Origin: an uncultured Prevotellaceae bacterium
GTDB taxonomy: Bacteria; Bacteroidota; Bacteroidia; Bacteroidales; Bacteroidaceae
NCBI GenBank assembly: GCA_900316355.1
Contig: ONCQ01000019.1
Span: forward strand, 1-46,283
Length of the DNA stretch: 46,283 nucleotides
Direction of reading: 5' to 3'
Part shown: piece after piece, positions 24,831 through 35,819 of the stretch
Position numbering within the stretch: the stretch's first letter is position 1
Layout: the number at the start of each line of letters is the position of its first letter
The notes under the pieces: generated by a model
What the model was told of the DNA's origin: nothing
Seen by the model: only the letters and a program-made list of their open reading frames with translations
The model's database searches: none
Program-made: the position numbers and the translations under genes

Positions 24831-25100
24831 ATGGCAAAAAGAAGGACTCTCAAGAAGGCAATCAATGACATGAGTGCCGACCTGCTACTGGAGTTGCTTG
24901 CTGCCAAGCAGGCACACCCGACCATCAACGATGCAGACGTTGAGAACATTGCGCTCAGCATTGTCAAGTTACAGGATGATTTCATCTGCCGCCTGAGTCA
25001 TGTCGATAAGCATCAGGTGAAGCGTTTCTTTACACAGCTGCAGGATGACCTGACGGTGTGCACCAATGAGGTCGTCGATCAGATCTATCACCTGTTGTAA
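24831..25100 (+). CDS. Small conserved hypothetical protein, all-helical
   Basis: 89 residues starting MAKRRTLKKAINDMSADLLL. It is helical and charged, ending QLQDDLTVCTNEVVDQIYHL, with no cysteine pattern or membrane segment. I recall similar proteins as conserved unknowns in Bacteroidales. It sits 16 bp before the acyltransferase and follows a promoter, so it leads an operon of several genes. Its function is unknown. Confidence 0.7.
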   Translation: MAKRRTLKKAINDMSADLLLELLAAKQAHPTINDADVENIALSIVKLQDDFICRLSHVDKHQVKRFFTQLQDDLTVCTNEVVDQIYHLL

Positions 25101-25116
25101 CCTCAAAAGCATCAAG

Positions 25117-25659
25117 ATGCAACGTTTCTATCGTTATGTACTCTACCACCTTATGGGGTGGAAGAAAGAGGTCACCGTGGAGTTGCCGCGCAAATACATC
25201 ATTGCGCTGGCGCCTCACACCAGCAACTGGGATTTCCTGATGGGGCAGCTCTACAGCCGCGCCGAGGGTTTCCGTTGTGAGTTTATGATGAAGAAAGAAT
25301 GGTTCTTCTGGCCCTTGGGACCCATCTTCCGCAGCATGGGCGGCATCCCTGTGGAGCGCAAGAAGCACACCAGCCTCACCGACCAGCTGGCATCCATCGC
25401 CCAGAGTCGTGAGGCGTTCGGGCTGTGCATCACGCCGGAGGGCACGCGCAAGCCCACCAGCGAGTGGAAGCGCGGTTTCTACTATATCGCCCTCAAGGCC
25501 AATATCCCCATCCTCCTCTTCGGTCTCGACTACGGCAGCAAGCGCATCGTGTGCACCAAAATGCTGGTGCCCAACGGCGATGCTGATGCCCAGATGCAGG
25601 AGATCAAACAATACTACAAGTCATTCCAAGGCAAGTACCCTCAGAACTTCGCCATCTAA
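25117..25659 (+). CDS. 1-acylglycerol-3-phosphate acyltransferase-like protein
   Basis: 180 residues. The start at 25117 (MQRFYRYVLYHLMGWKKEVT) is preferred; an upstream in-frame ATG at 25066 lies inside the previous gene. Acyltransferase motifs: HTSNWD (34-39, the catalytic HX4D), GGIPVER (motif with Arg for the phosphate) and TPEGTRKPTSEWKRGFYYIA (EGTR). It is a short soluble form of PlsC-like enzymes; phospholipid or lipid-A-like acylation is likely. It is cotranscribed with the 89-aa gene upstream and probably the large secreted protein downstream. Confidence 0.85.
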   Translation: MQRFYRYVLYHLMGWKKEVTVELPRKYIIALAPHTSNWDFLMGQLYSRAEGFRCEFMMKKEWFFWPLGPIFRSMGGIPVERKKHTSLTDQLASIAQSREAFGLCITPEGTRKPTSEWKRGFYYIALKANIPILLFGLDYGSKRIVCTKMLVPNGDADAQMQEIKQYYKSFQGKYPQNFAI

Positions 25660-25680
25660 CATAGATACAACGACAAACAC

Positions 25681-28599
25681 GTGAGACTACGTACTACGAC
25701 ACTCTTAGGGCTTCTGTTCATGGCAGAAGCCATTTGTTTTGCACAGAATAACAATAAGGAGTTGCTGAACGCCCTGGCACCCTTCTTTGACGAATACGCC
25801 CTCAGCTGCAACGCGCGCGGCGAACGCATCCGCGTGGAGAAGGCGGTGGTGCTGGAAGCTGGTAAAGAGGTGCGCATCTTCATGGATGAGACCATCGGTG
25901 TGCAGCCCTACACGCAGGAGCGTGTGGCAGACCTCTACAACGGCGTCCGCAGCGCCCTGCCTGCCAACTACAAGAAATACAACCTGCGCATCTACGCCAA
26001 GGGTATCCTCGTGGATGACCTTGTCATTGGCGGTATTAAGGAAGGTACGGCCCCGCTGCGCATCTGGAAGGATGACTACAGCGGTCCGGCATGGGTAACC
26101 CCTGTCGATCGCCCCTACTCCCCCGACCGCGGTCTGCAGAACCGTCATCTCAGCCTGTGGGCTAGCCATGGCATCTTCTATTCCATCAATGAGCACGTCT
26201 GGCGCTGGCAGCGTCCGCGCCTCTACTCCACCTGTGAAGACTTGCTGTCTCAGACCTTCGTGGTACCCTATCTTATCCCCATGTTGGAGAATGCCGGTGC
26301 CGTCGTCTTCACCCCTCGTGAGCGCGACTGGCAAAAGCACGAGGCTGTCGTCGATAACGACACGCCCGAGCAACAAGGCGTTTATACCGAGACCAACGGA
26401 AATAATGAATGGTCCCCCGCCGGCACCGGCTTCGCTCATCTCAAGAGCACCTACCGCAATGGTGAGAACCCCTTCCACGACGGCACCGCACGCCAGGTGG
26501 CGGCACAGCCCCGTGCCACGGGTTTCAGCACCGCTGAGTGGACACCAGAGATTCCCGCCGATGGCAGCTATGCCGTGTATGTCTCCTACGTTACACTGCC
26601 CAACAGCGTGCCCGACGCCCTCTACACCGTGCGCCATAAGGGCGAGACCACCCGTTTCCGCGTCAACCAGCAGATGGGCGGCGGCACCTGGGTGTATCTG
26701 GGAACCTTCGAGTTCGCTGCCGGCAACAGCCTCGACAACTGCGTACTGCTCACCAACCAAAGCAGCCACCACGGTGTTGTCACCGCCGATGCCGTACGCT
26801 TCGGCGGCGGCATGGGTAACATCGCCCGCGGCCCTGCCGGTGGCGAGCGCACCAGCGGGCTTCCCCGCTTTCTGGAGGCCGCCCGCTATGCGGCACAATG
26901 GGCTGGCATGGGCCCTGAGGTATATGCCAACAAAGACTTCAAGAACGACTATGCCGAGGACATCAATGTGCGCTCGCTCATGACCAACTATCTCGCTGGC
27001 GGCTCCCCCTACCTGCCCTCGGATACGGGTCTGCATGTCCCCATCGAGATGAGCATCGCCTGCCACACCGATGCCGGCATCAGTCTTGACGACGACATCA
27101 TCGGTTCATTGGGTATCTATACGACCGACTTCAACGACGGTCATCTGCCCACAGGACTCTCGCGACTCACCTCACGCGACATCTGCGATCAGGTGCTCAC
27201 CCAGGTCACCAACGACCTCGCTGCCACCTATGGTCAGTGGACGCGTCGTCAGATGTGGGACCGCAACTACAGCGAGACCCGTGAGCCCGGTGTGCCCTCC
27301 ATGATTCTGGAGATGCTGTCTCACCAGAACTTCTCTGACATGCAGTTGGCCCATGACCCGCATTTCAAGTTCACCGTAGCTCGCGCCACCTATAAAGGCA
27401 TCCTGCGCGCCATCCACCGCATGCACGGCAGCAAGCAGCCCGTGGTGCAGCCCCTTCCTGTGTCAGCCCCTGCGGCCTACGTCGTGCCTAACACACGTGA
27501 GATACATCTCAGCTGGCTGGCCAATGAAGACCCCTTGGAGCCCACGGCCATGCCTAACGGTTTCGTGGTCTATCACGCTCAGGACGGCGGCGACTGGGAC
27601 AACGGCACCCTCGTGACCGATGCCAACTATGTCTTCTCCAAGGCCGCGCCCAACACCCTCCATCGTTTCCGCATCACGGCCTGCAACAGCGGTGGGCAGA
27701 GCATGCCGTCGGCAGAGGTGTGCGCCTATATTCCACTGAGCGGTTCGCGCCATGTGCTCCTCATTGATGCGTTCGACCGTCTGGCAGCGCCCTTATGTGT
27801 GAACAACGACAGCCTTCAGGGCTTCGACCTCTGGACAGACCCCGGTGTGCCGATGGCCCGCATGGCCGGTTTCTGCGGACAACAGCAATGCTTCGAACGC
27901 GCCAGGGCAGGTGGTGAAGGTCCCGGGGCTTTGGGCCACAGCACCAGCGAGTTAGAGGGCCTCATCATTGCCGGCAACACCATGGACTGGTCCACCCGCC
28001 ATGCCCGTGACATCATCGCCGCCACCAACGGCCATGTCACCCTCAGCAGCTGCACCCATCAGGCCGTGGGCCGTGCCTACTTCGATGCCCGTGAGATAGA
28101 CCTCTTCGACATCATCTTCGGTCTCGACAAGATTGACAGCTACAGCACGCAACAGTCGAAAGTCTTTGCCCCAGCCCTCACGCAAGCCGTGGCCGAGTTC
28201 GTACGCGGTGGCGGCAACGTGCTTGTGAGCGGAGCCTTTGTGGGTTCCGACATGACCAGCGAGAGCGACCGTCTGTTCACCCGCACGGTGTTGAAATACG
28301 AATACTCCAGCGCGCTGGCGGCACATGACATCTCAGGCATCTCCGGTCTCAACACGCAATGCGACATCTACCGCACCCTGAACGAGCGCAGCTACTGCGT
28401 ACCCGCCGTGGACTGTCTGGCCCCCGTCGATGAGGGTTTCTGCACGATGGTCTATGCCCCTTCCGGCGAATCCGCCGCCGTCGCCTATCAGGGCAGCGAC
28501 TATCACAGCTTCGTGATGGGCTTCCCGTTGGAGTCCATCACCGACAGCTATCTGCGTGTCAGCATCCTCAGTGGTATCCTTCGTTTCCTTATTCCATAA
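25681..28599 (+). CDS. Large secreted protein with amidase-like and golvesin C-terminal-like domains
   Basis: 972 residues starting at GTG with a signal peptide (MRLRTTTLLGLLFMAEAICF-AQ). Residues about 230-375 (WSPAGTGFAHLKSTYRNGEN ... YAVYVSYVTLPNSV, HHGVVTADAVRFGGG) look like a golvesin C-terminal-type beta domain. Before and after it are parts of an N-acetylmuramoyl-L-alanine amidase fold (IPMLENAGAVVFTPRERDW; EMSIACHTDAGI; MILEMLSHQNFSDMQLAHDP). A fibronectin-III-like stretch follows at about 600-690, then an alpha/beta C-terminal domain. Relatives are often named xanthan lyase without proof; a cell-wall amidase is more plausible. It lies within a run of genes from 24831 and ends 12 bp before trmN6. 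Confidence 0.75.
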   Translation: MRLRTTTLLGLLFMAEAICFAQNNNKELLNALAPFFDEYALSCNARGERIRVEKAVVLEAGKEVRIFMDETIGVQPYTQERVADLYNGVRSALPANYKKYNLRIYAKGILVDDLVIGGIKEGTAPLRIWKDDYSGPAWVTPVDRPYSPDRGLQNRHLSLWASHGIFYSINEHVWRWQRPRLYSTCEDLLSQTFVVPYLIPMLENAGAVVFTPRERDWQKHEAVVDNDTPEQQGVYTETNGNNEWSPAGTGFAHLKSTYRNGENPFHDGTARQVAAQPRATGFSTAEWTPEIPADGSYAVYVSYVTLPNSVPDALYTVRHKGETTRFRVNQQMGGGTWVYLGTFEFAAGNSLDNCVLLTNQSSHHGVVTADAVRFGGGMGNIARGPAGGERTSGLPRFLEAARYAAQWAGMGPEVYANKDFKNDYAEDINVRSLMTNYLAGGSPYLPSDTGLHVPIEMSIACHTDAGISLDDDIIGSLGIYTTDFNDGHLPTGLSRLTSRDICDQVLTQVTNDLAATYGQWTRRQMWDRNYSETREPGVPSMILEMLSHQNFSDMQLAHDPHFKFTVARATYKGILRAIHRMHGSKQPVVQPLPVSAPAAYVVPNTREIHLSWLANEDPLEPTAMPNGFVVYHAQDGGDWDNGTLVTDANYVFSKAAPNTLHRFRITACNSGGQSMPSAEVCAYIPLSGSRHVLLIDAFDRLAAPLCVNNDSLQGFDLWTDPGVPMARMAGFCGQQQCFERARAGGEGPGALGHSTSELEGLIIAGNTMDWSTRHARDIIAATNGHVTLSSCTHQAVGRAYFDAREIDLFDIIFGLDKIDSYSTQQSKVFAPALTQAVAEFVRGGGNVLVSGAFVGSDMTSESDRLFTRTVLKYEYSSALAAHDISGISGLNTQCDIYRTLNERSYCVPAVDCLAPVDEGFCTMVYAPSGESAAVAYQGSDYHSFVMGFPLESITDSYLRVSILSGILRFLIP

Positions 28600-28611
28600 C
28601 AAGCTCATTGC

Positions 28612-29352
28612 ATGAGCAATAGCTATTTTCAATTCAAGCAGTTCACCATCCACCATGAGCACTGTGCCATGAAGGTTGGCACAGATGGTGTGCTGCTGGG
28701 CGCTTGGGCTCCGTTCGAGGGGTTACCCCATGAGGCACGCCTCCTGGACATCGGCACCGGCAGCGGTCTGATAGCCCTGATGCTGGCCCAACGCTATCCC
28801 GAGGCACAAGTGCTGGGCATCGACATCAGTGAGGATGCCGTGAGGCAGGCTGAGGAGAACCTCGCTGCGTCACCCTTCGCAGCACGCTGCATCGCGCGAT
28901 GCACCTCGCTGCAATCACTGATGCAGCATGCTGCATCCGAGACTGGCGATGCCAAGCTCCGCTTCGATGCCATCGTCTGCAACCCACCCTTCTTTGAGGA
29001 ATCCCTGCTACCACCGGATGCCGGTCGGCGCGACGCGCGGCACACCGTCAGTCTCCCCTTCGACGAGCTGGCCCGCGATGCCGCCAGGCTACTGCTCCCC
29101 GACGGCCGTTTTGCCGTCGTCATGCCCAGAGCCGCCTTCGATGCCTTCCATCTGCAATGCTTTTCCGAGGGGTTGTCGCTGGAGGTGCGTTGCAACGTGA
29201 AGACCACCGCCAGCAAGGCTCCCAAGCGTACGCTGGCCTGCTTCCGCAAGAGCATGGACGTGGCACGGCGTGATGAGGAACTCGTGCTCATGGACAACGG
29301 TCAGCGCAGCGCCGATTATGTCGCTCTCACGCGCGACTTTTATCTGTATTAA
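28612..29352 (+). CDS. tRNA1(Val) A37 N6-methyltransferase (TrmN6/YfiC-like)
   Basis: 246 residues. SAM-dependent methyltransferase: LDIGTGSGLIALMLAQRYP (motif I), GIDISEDAV, and the amino-methyltransferase motif VCNPPFFEE. The N-terminus FQFKQFTIHHEHCAMKVGTD, then GVLLGAW, is the YfiC/TrmN6 signature (CAMKVGTDG). It would methylate A37 of tRNA-Val in E. coli relatives. It starts 12 nt after the preceding gene and is likely cotranscribed. Confidence 0.88.
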   Translation: MSNSYFQFKQFTIHHEHCAMKVGTDGVLLGAWAPFEGLPHEARLLDIGTGSGLIALMLAQRYPEAQVLGIDISEDAVRQAEENLAASPFAARCIARCTSLQSLMQHAASETGDAKLRFDAIVCNPPFFEESLLPPDAGRRDARHTVSLPFDELARDAARLLLPDGRFAVVMPRAAFDAFHLQCFSEGLSLEVRCNVKTTASKAPKRTLACFRKSMDVARRDEELVLMDNGQRSADYVALTRDFYLY

Positions 29353-29395
29353 TCAGATTCTGCGCCGTTCTTGCGGTATTCTCAGAAAAAAGTCG

Positions 29396-29403
29396 TACCT
29401 TTG
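29396..29403 (+). promoter_or_regulatory. -7 box of lon
   Basis: TACCTTTG with a TTG at 29371-29373, 22 nt upstream (slightly long). The start codon follows 23 nt later. Confidence 0.6.
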
Positions 29404-29425
29404 CGCGCTCTTTTAACGCGATTAT

Positions 29426-31900
29426 ATGATTTCAGATAACCAGAATCCCTTTTCTTTCGTGGCTGAATACGATGGCGATGAGAAAACCATCTATCAGGCC
29501 AACTTCGATGATACGCTGCCGCTGATGCCCCTTCGCGACACCGTCCTCTTCCCCGGAGTGGTGTTGCCCATCACGGTGGGGCGTGTTGGCTCTATCCGTG
29601 TGTGCAAGCAAGCCTACGAGAAAGGTTCGTTCATTGTCTGCGCCACACAGCGTGAGCCAGACATCGACAATCCCAAGGCTACCGACCTCTATGACACCGC
29701 CGTGGCAGCTCGTGTCATCCGTATCTTCGAGACCCCCAACGACACCACTACCGCCATCATCCAGGGCTTCAGCCCCGTGAGGCTGTTGGAGGTGTTTGCC
29801 TCATCGGGCACCCTCATCGCACACATCCAGCCCCTGCATGAGCAGTATGAGGAGATGACATCGAAGAACTTCAAAGCCATCAACGAGACACTCCTCAGCC
29901 GCCTGCAGGAATATGTGCAGCTCAACGACCAATACGGCAGTGAGATGTCGATGGCCCTCAACAACGCCTCGTCGATGCGCTTCTTCGTCAACTTTGTGTG
30001 CTCCAACATGCCCATGGACACGAGTGTCAAGATAGAGCTCCTGCGCGAGATGAGCCCGCTGGCACGCGCCATGGCCCTGTTGCGCGAGGTGGCGTTGGAG
30101 TTGCAGTACTCCCGCATCCGCAGCGACATACGCCAGAAAACACAGGTGGACATCGACAAGCAGCAGCGCAACTACTTCCTGCAGCGTCAGTTGCAGAACA
30201 TCCAGGAGGAACTCGGCGATGACGCCAGCGGCGACGCCAACAAGTTGCGCAAGAAGGCCAAGAAGATGACATGGAGCGACGAAGTCAAGACGACTTTCTA
30301 CGACGAGCTTGCCAAGCTCGAGCGCATGAATCCCCAGAGCCCCGACTATCAGGTGCAGCTCACCTACTTGGAGACCCTCGTGCAGTTGCCGTGGAACAAG
30401 CGCACCAAGTGCAACTACAATCTCCTCAAAGCCGAGACCATTCTGGAGAAGAACCACTACGGCATGAAGGAAGTCAAGGAGCGCATCCTCGAACATATCG
30501 CCGTGCGCTACTTCAGCCACGACAAGGCCCGTCCCACCATCCTCTGCCTCTACGGTCCTCCGGGCGTGGGCAAGACCTCGCTCTGCCGCAGCATCGCCGA
30601 TGCCATGGGCCGCAAGTATGTGCGTGCGTCGTTAGGCGGTCTGCATGACGAGGCCGAGATCCGCGGACACCGCCGCACCTACATCGGTGCCATGCCCGGC
30701 CGTATCATCAAGAGCCTCATCAAGGCCGATTCCAGCAACCCTGTCTTCGTCCTCGATGAGATTGACAAGATTACGGAGAACACTCACAACGGCGACCCCG
30801 CCAGTGCCCTGCTCGAAGTGCTCGACCCCGAACAGAACAAAGCTTTCCACGACAACTTCCTCGAAGTGGATGTGGACCTCTCCGACGTGATGTTCATCGC
30901 CACCGCCAACACCATTGGCTCCATCCCCCGTCCTTTGCTCGACCGCATGGAGCTCATCGAGGTGAACGGCTACATCACCGAAGAGAAGATACAGATTGCC
31001 AAGCGCCACCTCGTGCCGCGCGTCAAGGAAGGTTGCGGCCTCAAGGACGAGAAAAACATCAAACTCAACAAACCCGCCCTAGAGTTCCTCATCGAGAACT
31101 ACACCCGCGAGAGCGGTGTGCGCGGCTTGGAGAAGGAGCTGGACCGCCTCTTCCGCAAGATGGTGCTGGCCCACGAACGCACGGGCGAATGGCCGGTTCT
31201 CAACGTCACGCCCGACGATATCGAGCAGCTGTTGGGTAAGCCCAAATACCAGCGTGACACCTATCAGGGCAACGGCTTTGCAGGTGTCGTCACCGGCCTT
31301 GCATGGACCAGCGTAGGCGGTGAGATTCTCTTCATCGAGACCAGCCTCAGCCGCGGTAAGGGCCAGAAGCTCACGCTCACCGGCAACCTGGGCGATGTGA
31401 TGAAGGAGTCCGCCATCCTGGCCTTGGAGTTCATCAAGGCTCATGCCGAAGAGATAGGCGTGGACACACGCATCTTCAACAACTACGATATCCACGTACA
31501 TGTCCCCGAAGGCGCCGTGCCCAAGGACGGCCCCAGCGCCGGCATCACGATGGCCACGTCGCTCGCCTCGGCGCTCACCCAGCGCAAGGTGCGCAAAGGC
31601 ATCGCCATGACGGGCGAGATTACCCTGCGCGGCAAGGTGCTCCCCGTGGGCGGCATCAAGGAGAAGATCCTTGCCGCCAAGCGCGCAGGTATCACAGACA
31701 TCTTGTTGTGCGAGGCCAACCGCAAGGACATCGAGGCCATTGATGCCATGTATGTGGCCGGCCTTACCTTCCACTATGTGGAGAATGTCCTGCAGGTGCT
31801 CGACTACGCACTCCTTAAGGAGAAGGTGGATCATCCCATACAATTCAAGCTGGAAGAGGCGACCCTCCCCCCTGCCCCTCCCTTGCAGGGCGGGGAGTAG
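29426..31900 (+). CDS. lon: ATP-dependent Lon protease
   Basis: 824 residues, full length for the family. The N-terminal LON domain is [20 protein letters not shown], a helical middle follows, AAA+ Walker A is [20 protein letters not shown] (about 377-384), arginine/pore motif [20 protein letters not shown], then the protease domain with catalytic Ser704 (KDGPSAG) and Lys747 (GGIKEK). It degrades damaged and short-lived regulatory proteins in the cytosol. The last 15 or so residues, [13 protein letters not shown], come from a REP-like palindrome (31863-31897). No heat-shock box of the CIRCE type is seen upstream. Confidence 0.97.
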   Translation: MISDNQNPFSFVAEYDGDEKTIYQANFDDTLPLMPLRDTVLFPGVVLPITVGRVGSIRVCKQAYEKGSFIVCATQREPDIDNPKATDLYDTAVAARVIRIFETPNDTTTAIIQGFSPVRLLEVFASSGTLIAHIQPLHEQYEEMTSKNFKAINETLLSRLQEYVQLNDQYGSEMSMALNNASSMRFFVNFVCSNMPMDTSVKIELLREMSPLARAMALLREVALELQYSRIRSDIRQKTQVDIDKQQRNYFLQRQLQNIQEELGDDASGDANKLRKKAKKMTWSDEVKTTFYDELAKLERMNPQSPDYQVQLTYLETLVQLPWNKRTKCNYNLLKAETILEKNHYGMKEVKERILEHIAVRYFSHDKARPTILCLYGPPGVGKTSLCRSIADAMGRKYVRASLGGLHDEAEIRGHRRTYIGAMPGRIIKSLIKADSSNPVFVLDEIDKITENTHNGDPASALLEVLDPEQNKAFHDNFLEVDVDLSDVMFIATANTIGSIPRPLLDRMELIEVNGYITEEKIQIAKRHLVPRVKEGCGLKDEKNIKLNKPALEFLIENYTRESGVRGLEKELDRLFRKMVLAHERTGEWPVLNVTPDDIEQLLGKPKYQRDTYQGNGFAGVVTGLAWTSVGGEILFIETSLSRGKGQKLTLTGNLGDVMKESAILALEFIKAHAEEIGVDTRIFNNYDIHVHVPEGAVPKDGPSAGITMATSLASALTQRKVRKGIAMTGEITLRGKVLPVGGIKEKILAAKRAGITDILLCEANRKDIEAIDAMYVAGLTFHYVENVLQVLDYALLKEKVDHPIQFKLEEATLPPAPPLQGGE
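31863..31897. repeat. REP-like palindrome inside the lon 3' end
   Basis: CCCCTCCCTTGCAGGGCGGGG folds as CCCC-TCCCT/AGGG-GGGG arms. Related palindromes lie at 33085-33115 and 33186-33222. Confidence 0.7.
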
Positions 31901-31921
31901 AATGTACTGCAAATGAATCAT

Positions 31922-33064
31922 ATGAAAGACCCCACCTTTTTCGAATTACATCAAACTGACCCTCAATCCTCTGCCCGTGCCGGCATCATCCACACCGACC
32001 ACGGCGACATCCACACGCCCATCTTCATGCCCGTAGGCACCGTGGGGTCAGTGAAGGGGGTGCAGTTGCGCGACCTCAAGGAGGACATCAATGCCGAGAT
32101 TATTTTAGGCAACACCTACCACCTCTACCTGCGTCCCGGCACCAGCGTGCTGGAGGCTGCCGGCGGCCTGCACAAGTTCAACGGCTTCGACCGTCCCATG
32201 CTCACCGATAGCGGCGGCTTCCAGGTCTTCTCGCTCACCGGCATCCGCAAGCTGCGCGAGGAGGGATGTGAGTTCCGCAGCCATATCGACGGCTCGAAAC
32301 ATTTCTTCACCCCCGAGAAGGTCATCGACATCGAGCGTAGCATCGGTGCCGACATCATAATGGCCTTCGATGAATGTCCTCCGGGCACAGCCCCCTACGA
32401 CTACGCCAAGAAGAGCCTCGCACTCACACATAACTGGCTCGACCGCTGCATACAGCGTTTTCATGAGACCGAACCTAAGTACGGCTACCACCAGGCCCTC
32501 TACCCCATCGTGCAGGGCTGCACCTACCGCGACCTGCGCACCGAGAGCGCCGAGTTCGTGGCGGCGAAGGGTGCAGAGGGCAACGCCATCGGCGGACTGG
32601 CCGTGGGCGAACCCGCTGAGGTGATGTATGAGATGATAGACCTCGTCAACGGCATCCTCCCCAAGGACCGTCCCCGCTATCTCATGGGTGTGGGCACCCC
32701 TGAGAACATCCTCGAGGCCATCGCCCTCGGTGTGGATCAGTTTGACTGTGTGATGCCCAGCCGCAACGGGCGCAACGCCATGCTCTTCACCAGCGAAGGC
32801 ACCCTCAATATGCGCAATGCCAAATGGGCCACCGACTTCACACCCATCGACCCCAACGGCACCAGCCCCATCGACCGCCAATACACTCGTGCCTACCTCC
32901 ATCACCTCTACAAGTCGCAGGAGCTGTTGGCCTTGCAGCTGGGCACCATCCACAACCTGGCGTTCTACATGTGGCTCGTGCGTGAAGCCCGCAAGCACAT
33001 CATCGCCGGCGACTTCCGCACATGGAAAGACCAAATGATTCCGAGGTTGTCACAGAGATTATAA
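31922..33064 (+). CDS. tgt: Queuine tRNA-ribosyltransferase (Tgt)
   Basis: 380 residues; start MKDPTFFELH preferred over an ATG 9 nt earlier. Swaps guanine 34 for preQ1 in tRNAs with GUN anticodons. The proton-acceptor Asp96 is in LTDSGGFQVFSL and the nucleophile Asp275 in GVDQFDCVMPSRNGR. The family's zinc site (CxCxxC plus His) is not intact: where most bacteria have DPxCxCxxC, this protein reads FTPIDPNGTSPIDRQYTRAY, and only the later His of TIHNLAFYMWLV remains. I recall Bacteroidetes relatives that also lack it. Otherwise complete. The gene follows lon by 21 bp. Confidence 0.93.
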   Translation: MKDPTFFELHQTDPQSSARAGIIHTDHGDIHTPIFMPVGTVGSVKGVQLRDLKEDINAEIILGNTYHLYLRPGTSVLEAAGGLHKFNGFDRPMLTDSGGFQVFSLTGIRKLREEGCEFRSHIDGSKHFFTPEKVIDIERSIGADIIMAFDECPPGTAPYDYAKKSLALTHNWLDRCIQRFHETEPKYGYHQALYPIVQGCTYRDLRTESAEFVAAKGAEGNAIGGLAVGEPAEVMYEMIDLVNGILPKDRPRYLMGVGTPENILEAIALGVDQFDCVMPSRNGRNAMLFTSEGTLNMRNAKWATDFTPIDPNGTSPIDRQYTRAYLHHLYKSQELLALQLGTIHNLAFYMWLVREARKHIIAGDFRTWKDQMIPRLSQRL

Positions 33065-33084
33065 AGACCAAAACCCAGCAGACC

Positions 33085-33115
33085 CACCCCCAACCCCTCC
33101 CATGGAGGGAGGGGA
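33085..33115. repeat. REP-like palindrome between tgt and lptF
   Basis: CCCCTCCCATGGAGGGAGGGG is a CCCTCC-ATG-GGAGGG-type hairpin. It is related to the elements at 31863 and 33186 rather than to the CTCTAAATCTCCCCG family. Confidence 0.7.
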
Positions 33116-33151
33116 GTTTCGGTCCTCTGGACTACTCTATTACTGAGAAGT

Positions 33152-34336
33152 ATGACTAAAGATCTAGAACCTACGCGCAATCCTGCTCCCCTCCCTACAC
33201 GGGAGGGCGGGGGGAGGGTCCGTTCTTTCTTTTTTACTTTTAAGCGCAATCTCTTCTCTAGGTTCGACCGCTATATCATAGCCAAGTTCCTGGGGACCTA
33301 CTTCTTCTCCATTCTCCTCATCATCTCCATCGCTGTCGTCTTCGACTTCTCCGAGCACTCGGACAAGTTCACCATGAACCACGCTCCGCTGGACGGTCTC
33401 TTCTACTACTACCTCAACTTCATCCCCTTCTACAGCAACCTCTTCTCGGCGCTCTTCGTGTTCATCGCCGTCATCTTCTTCACCTCGAAGCTGGCAGAGA
33501 ACTCCGAGATTATCGCCATGATGAGCACCGGCATCAGCTTCGGGCGCCTGCTGCGCCCCTACATGCTGTCCTCTGTGCTGCTGGCAATCCTCAGCTTCTA
33601 TCTGGGTTCCGAGGTCATCCCTCGTGGCTCTGTGAAGCGTCTGGAGTTTGAGATGCAGTACAAGAGTCGCAAGAAGCCGCAGATGGCTGAGCACGTGCAG
33701 CTGCAGGTCGATACCGGCGTCATCGCCTACATCGACCATTTCGATGGACAGGTCAAGAGCGGCTACCGCTTCTCCCTCGACAAGTTCCAGAACAAGAGCC
33801 TCGTCAGCCACCTCACCGCCCAGCGCATACAATACGACACCCTTGCCGACGAGCGCTACCACTGGAAGCTCTACGATGTGAAGATACGCACCCTGCAAGG
33901 TCTCCGCGAGGAAATCACGCGCAAGAACTTTGTCGATAGCGTCATCTACATGGAGCCCAAGGACTTCCTGGCCACCAAGAACCAGCAGGAGACGCTCACC
34001 AACAGCGAGCTGCTCGACTACATCGAGCGTCAGCGCCTGCGCGGCTCGGGCAATGTGAAGGTCTTTGAGATGGAGTACCACAAGCGCTTCGCAGCGCCCT
34101 TCGCCTCCTTCATCCTCTCAGCCATCGGTCTGTCACTATCCTTCCGCAAGCGTAAGGGCGGCATGGGCGCCGCCCTGGGTCTCGGCATCGCCCTCTCGGC
34201 CACCTACATCATGCTGCAGACCGTCAGCTCCACTTTTGCCATCAACAGCAACTGGCCGCCCATCCTGGCTGCCTGGCTGCCCAATATCCTTTTCACGCTG
34301 ATAGCCGTCTGGCTCTATCGTCGTTCACTCAAATAA
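33152..34336 (+). CDS. LptF/LptG-family lipopolysaccharide export permease
   Basis: 394 residues. Hydrophobic segments: YIIAKFLGTYFFSILLIIS, LFSALFVFIAVIFF, RPYMLSSVLLAILSFYLGSE, then a periplasmic beta-jellyroll-like part (about 180-300), and a final trio of TM helices. The N-terminus FDRYIIAKFLG is typical of YjgP/YjgQ proteins, which with LptB lift LPS out of the inner membrane. Before it are about 30 residues MTKDLEPTRNPAPLPTREGG encoded by a REP-like palindrome (33186-33222). No later ATG precedes the conserved start, so this tail seems to be translated. It is cotranscribed with the helicase (2-nt gap). Confidence 0.88.
   Translation: MTKDLEPTRNPAPLPTREGGGRVRSFFFTFKRNLFSRFDRYIIAKFLGTYFFSILLIISIAVVFDFSEHSDKFTMNHAPLDGLFYYYLNFIPFYSNLFSALFVFIAVIFFTSKLAENSEIIAMMSTGISFGRLLRPYMLSSVLLAILSFYLGSEVIPRGSVKRLEFEMQYKSRKKPQMAEHVQLQVDTGVIAYIDHFDGQVKSGYRFSLDKFQNKSLVSHLTAQRIQYDTLADERYHWKLYDVKIRTLQGLREEITRKNFVDSVIYMEPKDFLATKNQQETLTNSELLDYIERQRLRGSGNVKVFEMEYHKRFAAPFASFILSAIGLSLSFRKRKGGMGAALGLGIALSATYIMLQTVSSTFAINSNWPPILAAWLPNILFTLIAVWLYRRSLK
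33186..33222. repeat. REP-like palindrome inside the lptF 5' end
   Basis: CTCCCCTCCCTACACGGGAG then GGCGGGGGGAG; CTCCC-TACA-GGGAG hairpin with G/C arms. Confidence 0.7.
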
Positions 34337-34338
34337 CT

Positions 34339-35727
<1,389 letters not shown>

Positions 35728-35819
35728 TACAATTACCCCGCATCGGCAGCATCTGCATCTTCAACGTCGGGCAAGCTATTATCCGAGAATACAGACAATA
35801 GTACCCAACGAGCATGTTA

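Noticed and set aside
25705-27066. Long minus-strand frame of 453 codons
   Set aside because: It is antisense to the large secreted protein, which has a signal peptide and recognisable domains.
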